From: Rodentolepis nana
Lineage: Eukaryota > Platyhelminthes > Cestoda > Cyclophyllidea > Hymenolepididae
Length of the DNA stretch: 14,770 nt
Assembly: GCA_900617975.1 (NCBI GenBank)
Contig: UZAE01001180.1
Location: 1-14,770 of the forward strand
Direction of reading: 5' to 3'
Numbering within the stretch: the stretch's first letter is position 1; the number at the start of each line of letters is the position of its first letter. This document shows positions 1-7,139 of the stretch, one piece after another. The notes under the pieces are model-generated. The model made no database searches and was not told the origin of the DNA. It worked only from the letters and a program-made list of their open reading frames with translations. Made by a program: the position numbers and the translations under genes.

Positions 1-101
1 AGAGAATTCCAGACCCCAAGGTGCAACGAAATCAAAGCTCGAACAAAGGAGAAAAAGTTGATAGTGACACTCTCCAACATAGTTGACAGGGGAGAATCGA
101 A

Positions 102-180
102 GCCGTTGCTGAGTTTAGACTACGTATCGGACAGGATTGCCCCGTTGATGAGTTTAGACTACGTACCGAACACGATTGCC
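102..180 (+). repeat. 39-40 bp tandem pair upstream of the minisatellite
   Basis: The segment CCGTTG(C/A)TGAGTTTAGACTACG followed by …ACA(G/C)GATTGCC occurs twice head to tail (about 102-141 and 142-180) and a third time at 439-477. In the single-copy LINE at 9101-9563 it occurs once (9247-9285). It codes for the …AEFRLRTGHDC… stretch just upstream of the zinc knuckle. The pair shows that the tandem growth in copy 1 began upstream of the knuckle repeats themselves. Confidence 0.8.
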
Positions 181-683
181 TATCAAAACACCTTCACAGA
201 TTGGGAGTATACACTCAACTCACATGTACACCTTCACAGATTGGGAGTATACACTCAACCCACATGGACCTTCACAGATTGGGAGTATACACTCAACCCA
301 CATGCCCCCTTCACAGATTGGGAGTATACACTCAACCCATATGCCCTTTCACAGACTGGGAGTATACACTCAACCCACATGCCCTCTGCACAGATTCGTA
401 CCGGACACGATTGCTTGACAAAACACCTTCACAGATAGCCGTTGATGAGTTTAGACTACGTACCGAACACGATTGCCTATAAACACCTTCACAGATTGGG
501 AGTATACACTCAACTCACATGTACACCTTCACAGATTGGGAGTATACACTCAACCCACATGGACCTTCACAGATTGGGAGTATACACTCAACCCACATGC
601 CCCCTTCACAGATTGGGAGTATACACTCAACCCATATGCCCTTTCACAGACTGGGAGTATACACTCAACCCACATGCCCTCTG
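142..683 (+). repeat. Higher-order duplication of ~297 bp within the minisatellite
   Basis: Bases 142-388 and 439-683 are the same 245-247 bp block, each holding five core units in the same order with the same variants (for example CAACTCACATGTAC in the first unit and CCATATGCC in the fourth). By eye the only difference is a 2-base indel (TATCAAAACACC against TATAAACACC). The near identity implies a recent block duplication, gene conversion, or an assembly artefact. Confidence 0.9.
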
Positions 684-1009
684 GATTGGGAGTATACACT
701 CAACCCACATGCCCCCTATGTAGCCTGGGAGTATACACTCAACCCACATGCCCTCTATGTAACCTAAGAGTATACACTCAACCCACATCCCCTCTATGTA
801 ACCTACAGGAGGAAATGGTTCCACGATTGCTTGGCAAAACATTTCACAGACTGGGAGTATACACTCAACCCACATGCCCTCTGAGATTGGGAGAATACAC
901 TCAACCCACATGCCCTCTATGTAGCCTCCCGGGAGTATACACTCAACCCACATGCCCTCTATGTAACGTAGGTATACACTCAACCCACATGCCCTCTATG
1001 TAACCTACA
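191..1009 (+). repeat. 17-copy minisatellite derived from LINE zinc-knuckle codons
   Basis: A core beginning GGGAGTATACACTCAACCCA and continuing CATG recurs at 203, 243, 281, 320, 358, 498, 538, 576, 615, 653, 688, 727, 766, 853, 889, 931 and 968, mostly 35-42 bp apart. In the other LINE copy the core occurs once, coding …LGVCTQPTCPLC…. Left-hand units are joined by CTTCACAGATT (the sequence upstream of the core in the parent). Right-hand units are joined by CTCTATGTAACCT (the sequence downstream of it). The unit length is not a multiple of three, so the reading frame cycles. All units carry TATAC where the 9.3 kb copy has TATGC, so the array came from a slightly different LINE lineage. Confidence 0.93.
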
Positions 1010-1014
1010 TTTTG

Positions 1015-1110
1015 GAGAAGACCCACCTGATTCGGTGTCCAGCCCTAAAGACGAGGACGGAAAGCCAGAGATACTGGGAAGCAAGAAGACGGCCAATGAA
1101 TTGTTATTAA
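1015..1110 (+). pseudogene. LINE ORF2 C-terminal tail, copy 1 remnant
   Basis: After the array the original LINE frame resumes: EKTHLIRCPALKTRTESQRY, then WEARRRPMNCY and a TAA at 1108-1110. This is identical to the end of the protein fragment at 9102-9455. It supplies the H and last C of the C-X2-C-X9-H-X3-C knuckle that ends the LINE polyprotein. The knuckle's first half is present many times over in the upstream array and out of frame, so this is a dead coding remnant. Confidence 0.75.
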
Positions 1111-1198
1111 TTAACTGCTATGAATGTACCCCCCCACTCTTTGGGTGTAATGAACTGCTATTAGTTAACTGCTATATATGTACCCCCTACCCATGGGG
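1095..1198 (+). repeat. 54-bp tandem duplication in the LINE 3' region
   Basis: AATGAATTGTTATTAATTAA… at 1095 and its diverged copy AATGAACTGCTATTAGTTAA… at 1149 are 54 bp apart, each ending in TGTACC and a C-run. The second LINE copy has this segment once (9439-9494). The duplication covers the ORF stop codon and the start of the 3' UTR. The two units differ at several positions, so it is older than the 297-bp block duplication upstream. Confidence 0.8.
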
Positions 1199-1288
1199 CA
1201 AGCTGAACGTCAAAGGATTAAGGGGGCTAATGATAAATATCATAAAGCCTGCCATTTGAAATAATAATAATGTTTCAACATTTCAAAA

Positions 1289-1345
1289 GCAGAGCAGAGG
1301 ACTGTAAAGAGATGCTTAGGACGGCGGTTCGAATCCGCCTCGCCA
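1289..1345 (+). pseudogene. tRNA-Tyr-like fragment (5'-truncated) with intact T-arm and B box
   Basis: The stretch AGAGCAGAGGACTGTA … GATGCTTAGGACG … GGTTCGAATCC … CTCG follows the layout of a eukaryotic nuclear tRNA-Tyr (AGAGC…GGACTGTA in the anticodon arm, CTTAGG…CG in the variable region, then the T-arm). The T-arm at 1323-1339 is perfect: GGCGG, loop TTCGAAT, CCGCC. A consensus Pol III B box GGTTCGAATCC sits at 1326-1336. The anticodon would be GTA (1304-1306). Four extra bases lie between anticodon loop and T-arm, and the anticodon stem no longer pairs well. The acceptor 5' strand and D-arm are missing, replaced by the LINE 3' tail ending at 1271. It is a pseudogene or the head of a tRNA-derived SINE, not a working tRNA. 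Confidence 0.6.
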
Positions 1346-1437
1346 GAACTAGTGTGCTAAACTTCAATGCTCGCAGCCCTGGAAGGTTGATGCGGCGGCG
1401 TCTGCAACTGCCTATGTTTAAGATGGCAGAACTACCA

Positions 1438-1680
1438 TTAAATCTTTATCTGACACCCTTCTCCACAATGTATATCGCAGAGCAGCTTGAGTTCACATAG
1501 TCTTGATAACATCTGAGGGAGGGCTAGGGAATCATCGGCCTTCTTTAAGTCAATAAAGGTGAGTAAAGTTCCGCAATGACAATCAACAGGTTCCTGAGTT
1601 ATCTTTCTCACAGTAAGAATCGTCGGGTTCTGAGGGCAATCCAGTACTAAATCCATGTTGTTAATTTGATAATCGTTCAA
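1438..1680 (-). pseudogene. Reverse transcriptase palm fragment of a decayed non-LTR element
   Basis: The minus-strand reading frame contains ILTVRKI, then 14 residues further on TFIDLKKADDS, followed by a region ending IHCGEGCQIKI. In LINE reverse transcriptases the block 'IFTVRQI-(~14 aa)-FIDLxKAFDS' spans the segment up to catalytic motif A, and 'LHxGMxxxI' lies some 25 residues later, so order and spacing fit. The motif A aspartate of FID is kept; the usual F of KAFDS is D here. Only about 80 residues are open and no catalytic YxDD box is seen downstream before the stop at 1438-1440. It runs opposite to the LINE at 1-1271 and is probably a different family. Confidence 0.5.
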
Positions 1681-2700
1681 CTCTTACGTAAGTTAGCCTT
1701 TCACAGACGCCCAATACAACAACATGGAATACATTGGCTGTTAGTTGGGTCAGGTCTAAGTCCCTTCCCACTGTAAGCTCTGATTACTTCAGGTTTCACT
1801 AGAGTATGGTTAGCCTGCACTGCTAACAGTGGTTGAAGAGGGTCAATAAGCATATTTATATATCTATTGATGGTTCGCTCCACTTAATAAATTCAGGTCA
1901 GAAGTCATTAATATTAGATCCAGGATATTTTGAAATTTTTAATTTTCAGCCTGGCCATCTTGTTCTCCAGTGCCAGGTTTGTGTTGCTAGACAATTCTGC
2001 TTATTTGTAGATTGGGATCATTGACAATGACAGCATGTATACATCTATTCAAATCAGACCATTAGACACGAGAAGTTGTCATATTGTAAAGTGTAATTTA
2101 TTCTGGATTGTTAGTAGTCACCAATTCAGAAAAGTTTTGGTCAACTTCTTCCCCAATGTGAAACCTTACTTTTTGCCTTTAATTTAGGTAAAATTTACTT
2201 TATCAGCTCCGCATGATTCAGGGAAGCGGTCAGCTGTGTCCAGTTTCAGTGGCTACTTCTCCCATAATTTGGCAGAAAGATTTTTTGTCAGTCCCTTCAT
2301 ACCATGACTTCATCTTTTTTTGCAATTCTAGACACATTTTATCAGCAATCCTTGTACCAACATTTATCATTCCATTCAAAGAAGTTGTCTCCCATAATCA
2401 CCTTTCCTTGAATTTCTTGGTATTGAAATGAAACCAGGAGGAGTTTTATCTAATTGCCAAATGTTGGCCTTATTTCTATGTCAATGTAAATTTCTCGCTG
2501 TTGTTGTTCCACTCCTGAGGTCTGATGTAATGGAGGAATGATTAGGGGTTGTGCATTTACTTCTCTGAATGCTTCTGAGAAACACGACCCAACTTTCCCG
2601 ATGAAGGAGGATAGACATTAAGGACAACACCCAGGTCTGATCATGTAATTCACGAAAGCAAAACAGTCCCACTCCACTTTCCGTAGTCACTATTTAGCAT
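1681..2700 (-). other. Unrecognised, possibly decayed coding sequence
   Basis: This kilobase is less AT-rich than the DNA to its right and has several short minus-strand open stretches (1701-1883, part of 2300-2400, 2481-2690) in differing frames, interrupted by stops. Fragments such as CLELQKKMKSWYEGTDKKSF and SEAFREVNAQPLIIPPLHQT look protein-like, but I recognise no family. The strand agrees with the reverse-transcriptase fragment just below 1680, so it may be the upstream body of the same dead element. That link is inference only. Confidence 0.25.
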
Positions 2701-4540
2701 GTAACGTGACCCACTCTTTTGATTTGGTCAACCTGATTCGCTTCGACGTATCAGAAAATCATTACAGTTTCAGATTGACATCTCATGCCCTTCAATATAG
2801 CATCTAGTGACATACAAAGGCTACTTTTCTAAAAGAAAGGTTTAAAAGGCAATCTTATGTCGCGTAACAGCGTAAAATAGTTAAAATGATAGGTGTAAGT
2901 AATCTGTTGGAAATTGAATTGCAACCTTGAACTTGGAATCAGGAGTCATTAGGGAGAAACGTAGCTCCATCCATTTCTATGGAGTTGCTTATATATCTAG
3001 ACTTATAAATCCTTCAACTTTTGATATTTCAACAGTTCTGATTTCTGTTAGAACTGCTAGATTGATTTTTTGTGGGAGGCTGTTGAAGCGTCGGAGAAGT
3101 GAATTTCAATTGGGTTGAATAGAATCTGTCATTTCAGAGTTCGATCTTTTGAAATAGGCCCTTAAAACTCTTGAAGAGACGATTAAATTCAGAGTGAAAA
3201 TGTGGAAACTTTGGTTGAGGACCTATTTCCAAGGGGGCTTGGAGCTAAATTATTGCAAAATTAAATCGATTTATCGATTTCAGATTTTCAGGTAGTGAGA
3301 GAGCATTGTTCGAGTAGTAGGTTGTAAAAATGTGGTCAACTTGCAATTTATTTTCCTATGTGCAAAAATATTAATTAAAATACATTAAACTAATTATAGA
3401 AATAATTTTAAAGTGGAAGTAAAAAAGACCGATATTAATATCACCATTTGATTGAACGATTTCTTTTGTGTGTATCTTCGAAGTAATTAATTATAAACAA
3501 ATATCGAGATGCTTGAACTAGTTCCTTTATTAAGCTAAACATGGTAATAAAACTGATCCGAAATAGCTAATTTCGTCCGGTTTATGCAACGCAACTAAAT
3601 CAAATACCCGCCATTTTCATGTTAAACATTTACATAACTGCAAATATCTCGATTCAAAAGGTAGAACAGCAATTTCATCAATAGTTATCTTTAAGATATC
3701 AAAATAAGTTATTGAACCGAATATTAACAAACCAATTAGTTAATTGGACTAAACTATTTTATCAATAAAAAATGTTCCAATTAAAATATTAACATAAAAT
3801 TGCCAAGTGGTAGAAAATAATTCAAACAAAGTCACAAAAAATTTTCGACTTTTTGTCCTCAATCTAATGGAAACATTGTTTGTTTTAACGTCCAGGAATA
3901 TATTTTTAGCATTTCAGATTTAAATTTTTAATTTGAACTTGCATATAAATATATATTATATTAGTTATAGACTAGGCATAAAATTATCTTAATTAAATAT
4001 AAAAATTTAGTTTTAACAAAAAATTCACTTGAACGACTTTCAGCTTTAAATTTTTCATACCGAAAAATAAAACAAAATGTTGGCCCATAACGCACCATCA
4101 TAATTCATCTCAAGTTTTAGTTTTCAACTTTGAAGAGGAAAAACACAAGTATCCGGAACTTTGTCCGGTCTATTTCACTTAAACAACACCTAACTCCAAG
4201 CAAAATCAAATAAAATGTTTTACAAGTGCTTATCGTGTTAATATAAATGCAAGAGTATGTAAAAAACTTAATTAGTAACTTAAAGGATTTACATAAATTT
4301 TGTTAAAAAAATATAATATTAATTGAAATTGCTAATTTTAAGGTAAAGTAAATTTTTGATCATATTTGATGTTCCAGCTTTTGGCAACTACGACATATTT
4401 CTATTGAATCGATGAGAATTTTCAATGACTCTTAGAAAGTTAGCACAGAAAAATTAATAAATATGCTCAAAAGCAAAGCTTGGGCTCATGGATTAGATGA
4501 TATTCTAAACCTTTAAACAATCTTCATATTTATTTTTCAA
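2701..4540. other. AT-rich intergenic or intronic DNA, no gene recognised
   Basis: No convincing coding region, RNA gene or repeat was found. Small structures seen are an inverted repeat CAGTTCT/AGAACTG (3033-3056) and a perfect palindrome AAATCGAT-TT-ATCGATTT (3263-3280). Short open frames such as 2927-3118 have no recognisable content. Confidence 0.6.
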
Positions 4541-4822
4541 ATGGATAAATGGATTCGAACGGCAGGTTTGAACAACAAAAGTAAGATTAAAATTCGGGGT
4601 GCAAAAACATTTTTGCTGTTTAGAGACGATGTATATATTTCGGTCAGATTAACAGGTGGATTTGAATACCACCATGCATCAATGTATATTCAGTTTTCCT
4701 GGCGAATTCACGAAAACAAAATTACTTTAAATAATTTAAATTTAGATAAAACAGAAAATACTTTTAAAATAATCCCAGGTGATCCATATGAAGAAAAGGA
4801 AAGAATGGAAATGAAATTATAA
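4541..4822 (+). CDS. Orphan 93-codon ORF, function unknown
   Basis: An ATG-started frame of 93 codons begins MDKWIRTAGLNNKSKIKIRG and ends KERMEMKL before TAA. For DNA this AT-rich it is longer than most chance frames nearby. The composition is soluble and mixed, with a lysine/glutamate-rich end; I see no signal peptide, membrane segment or known motif. The region upstream shows no clear promoter, and there is no AATAAA within the first bases downstream. It could be a single exon, a relic of a transposon or virus, or chance. No close neighbour gives context. Confidence 0.2.
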   Translation: MDKWIRTAGLNNKSKIKIRGAKTFLLFRDDVYISVRLTGGFEYHHASMYIQFSWRIHENKITLNNLNLDKTENTFKIIPGDPYEEKERMEMKL

Positions 4823-5648
4823 ATAGGAAAAAAATGAAAAAAAACTAACTGGAACTCGAATCAAGTTGGTATCTCTCCCTTCACTGATCTCTACCCCTAG
4901 TCCCTAAACATTCTCCTCTTCAGTGAAATTCTTTTTCAAATTGGATGTTTACCTTTCATGAATAGTTGAAGGAAACGACAGTTTTCACTAACTCAGATGA
5001 AAATTAAAAATCCTGAAAGGTGTTAATAAGATTTAAATATAATTTCTTAAAACTCCGACAAAATGATATTATGGGTCCACAATCGATAAATATCATATTT
5101 TAGCAGTTTATACATGTTCCCTCTGCCGTAATTTTAAAGAAATAATTCAAATGATTAAGATAATGTTATAAATTCCCTAACAAAAAATGCCGGAAGTATA
5201 TTTCTTTAATTCCTTCATCAAAGGGAGAACAATACTGCCAACACGACAACTGTTCGAATTATATTGTGGCCAATCAATTATCCTCCCACCCTCCCACCTA
5301 TTAATTGTTAAAAAGTAGATTGAGTGAATAAGCCCTTAATCACCTGTCAAGTTACTAATTTTCTTTGCATACATCTTTCAGGAATGCAATTTTTTAGAGT
5401 TTTGCTTGAACCAACAGAAGACTCCTTTTTGAGGGTATGCGGGAATGTAAAATAAATAATTCCTTAATTTTTTTTTCAAATGTACAAAAAGGGTAGGGAG
5501 GGGGGTGGGAATTTTGATCGATTGTAGAATGATTTATGACAAGTACGATCGATATTAGCTTTGAACTTATTATAGTGATGCCTTAAAATTCACCGCAGCA
5601 TATGAAAATAGGTTTGGGGTGTACATGTTTTAAAATTTTTAGTGAAAT
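4823..5648. other. AT-rich non-coding DNA with two G-rich tracts on opposite strands
   Basis: No gene recognised. Two short G-rich tracts stand out from the AT-rich background: 5282-5297, with G-runs on the minus strand, and 5491-5509 on the plus strand. Confidence 0.6.
5491..5509 (+). other. Canonical G-quadruplex motif
   Basis: GGGTAGGGAGGGGGGTGGG holds at least four runs of three or more G separated by loops of one or two bases, which meets the usual G4 sequence rule. Some 190 bases upstream the minus strand reads GGTGGGAGGGTGGGAGG (5281-5297), three G3 runs flanked by GG. Nothing nearby shows that either tract is a regulatory site. Confidence 0.55.
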
Positions 5649-5780
5649 ATGAATTCAATGCGATATGTACATAACGCGAAGCTGGTTTTCCCATACATCT
5701 GGGTTAAAAGCAAACTCAAATTTACAGGAAACCCGGAACGTTATAATCTGGTAAAGGGAACATCGAACGCCATGGAAGAG
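5649..5780 (+). CDS. Candidate exon ending in a strong splice donor
   Basis: An ATG (5649, second ATG at 5658) opens 44 codons that run to GAG|GTAAGT at 5780/5781, a near-consensus donor; translation would otherwise stop at 5796. The last part, GNPERYNLVKGTSNAMEE, is coded by less AT-rich, gene-like codons. An alternative is an internal 53-base exon from 5728, after TTTACAG, which keeps the same frame, though the pyrimidine tract there is poor. I do not recognise the protein. A first coding exon of a gene with large introns is the best reading. Chance is possible because the frame is short and no partner exon was found downstream on this strand. Confidence 0.3.
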
Positions 5781-5798
5781 GTAAGTTTTCTCAGTTAA

Positions 5799-6968
5799 AT
5801 AAATAATATTTTACATATCTCTTGCGTGTCACAAAAAACGACTTTTTAATAAGCCGTAAGACAAGCAATCTAAGGCCAGATTTAGATGATTAGACTTTTT
5901 ACAGCGTATGATTCAGTTTCCAAGTTATATAGAATGGGGGGATATCAGATACAACGGTTTAGAAAAAAAAATCAGATTTAGCTTCCAACAATTTTCATGA
6001 AATACTTCAGAGTTAGAGGAGAAAAAATAAGGAGTCTTGAATGCGATGATGCGTTTTGAATTCTTTATATTTGGAGTGAAATTATTAATAAATAGGGAAA
6101 AAATATAAATTTGAGTAATTTGCTAAAAATTTTAATAAATAATGACGACATTTAAATGAGAATTTAAATTTTCACTTTGGTCTATTTAAACACAACAATT
6201 TAAATTATATTTAACAGTTTAATAAAATAAAAAAACTTATTAGAATGAGAGTTTCAGAATATTTAAGATAATCGTAATTTAAAATGACAAACTTTCGTTT
6301 TGGCGGTTGAAATGTTACTGATTTGCATAGCCTTATTTCAATACCTAATGTATCAACTACTTTTTAAACCGTTTTAAAAGCCTAGCAAAAATGTAACACC
6401 TTGTCAAAAAGAGAAACCATTCTTTAGGAACGAACATTCGAGGTATTTTAAACTAGCTTAAATGAATAATTGTGTAATTTAAACATCGAGAATAAGCGAA
6501 ATACGCAAAAATGTCTTTTGCATCCAAAACCGATTGAAAGAAAATAATAGTGATGAGTTAATGGCATGTGTCAGGAAAAATGTTTTTTTCAAAGAGAATC
6601 CCAAATTAATCTGCAAAGTTTTGAACATCAGCTTGAGTGCAGTCTAGGTAGCTCCATCACGCCAAAAATGACAAAAAAGTTATTCCAACGGTGAGAGTTT
6701 TGATTATTCACAAACGTTGTAGGCTGTTAAAATGTGCTAGATTACACGGTTTTTCTTTCGCGGCAATTTGAGTAAAGAGGGCTCAATTATGAGTAGTTAC
6801 TTATTCCTATAGTGTTCTGGCCGTTTTAAGCTATTTTTGGAAGCCTATAAAGTCACAAACAATGCATTTACATGCTTTAAGTGAAGTAATCAACTAATTG
6901 CTTATAATTTAATTCGTTAATTAAGAGATTAAATATGGCAGATTCGAATGCGCCCAGAAACTCAATAA
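5799..6968. other. AT-rich DNA, nothing recognised
   Basis: No open frame of note, RNA gene or repeat was seen. If the candidate exon at 5649-5780 is real, this would be intron. Confidence 0.6.
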
Positions 6969-6976
6969 AATCAAAT

Positions 6977-7131
6977 CATTATTATTATTTCTAATGGCAG
7001 ACATTACGATTTCCTTCATTATCTCTTTAGTTTGGGTGTGTAATAGACACAACTCCACGTGGTACACCCTGGACAGCGTATACTCATACGGCAAAAAGTC
7101 CATAAACCGGCAGTTAACTTCAAACTATTAT
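6977..7131 (-). mobile_element. SINE-like element, short copy with inverted 5' part
   Basis: Bases 6977-7031 are, on the minus strand, the family's 3' tail: reading plus, CATTATTATTATTTCTAATG then GCAG…CATTATCTCTTTAG, aligning with the reverse complement of the LINE and SINE tails. Bases 7033-7131 are, on the plus strand, the family's first ~98 bases (ribozyme head, then CCGGCAGTTAACTTCAAACTA). The 5' end of the head abuts the tail, which is the arrangement produced by twin priming. Strand is given for the tail. The copy is diverged and incapable of activity. Confidence 0.7.
7033..7103 (+). ncRNA. Decayed HDV-like ribozyme head
   Basis: P1 is still possible (GGGTGT 7034-7039 with ACACCC 7064-7069), with one pair changed from U-G to U-A relative to the other copies. 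L3 reads TCCACGT. P4 is perfect (CGTAT-ACTC-ATACG, 7077-7090). The GGC junction with the candidate catalytic C is at 7092. The first G is lost (T at 7033), P2 and P3 have mismatches, and UGGGCAAC has become UGGACAGC. It is expected to be inactive. Confidence 0.7.
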
Positions 7132-7139
7132 AATCAAAT

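Larger units (their letters stand above)
1..1271 (+). mobile_element. LINE (non-LTR retrotransposon) 3' end, copy 1, internally expanded
   Basis: This is the 3' end of a non-LTR retrotransposon; its 5' part lies outside the window. Bases 1-141 and 1010-1271 match the second copy at 9101-9563 almost base for base (AAGGTGCAAC, CTCGAACAAAGGAG, GAAGCCGTTGCTGAGTTTAG, then GAGAAGACCCACCTGATTCG and the 3' UTR). Between them the knuckle-coding segment, single-copy at 9101-9563, has become a long tandem array. The element ends in CCTGCCATTTGAAATAATAATAAT, a simple-repeat tail typical of many LINEs. It cannot encode a working protein: the array changes frame repeatedly. The family is inferred from the C-terminal peptide and 3' tail, and the clade is not assigned. 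Confidence 0.85.
6969..7139. repeat. 8-bp target-site duplication AATCAAAT flanking the 5'-inverted copy
   Basis: AATCAAAT occurs at 6969-6976 and again at 7132-7139, immediately outside the two ends of the inverted SINE-like copy. Eight bases is short for this AT-rich DNA, so it is supportive rather than decisive. Its position at both predicted ends strengthens it. Confidence 0.5.

Noticed and set aside
58..1003. Long open frames of 80-176 codons on both strands across the array
   Set aside because: They arise because a stop-poor unit repeats out of phase, leaving several frames open at once. The peptides are just repeated LGVYTQPT, WEYTLNPH, QIGSIHSTHM or EGMWVECILP, and are not genes.
191..1009. 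Regular repeats with short spacers, reminiscent of a CRISPR array
   Set aside because: Spacers are 10-20 bases, are themselves repeated, and derive from LINE sequence flanking the core; the context is eukaryotic and there are no cas genes.
3263..3280. Perfect palindrome AAATCGAT-TT-ATCGATTT
   Set aside because: Short palindromes of this size are expected in several kb of AT-rich DNA; there is no context suggesting a binding site.
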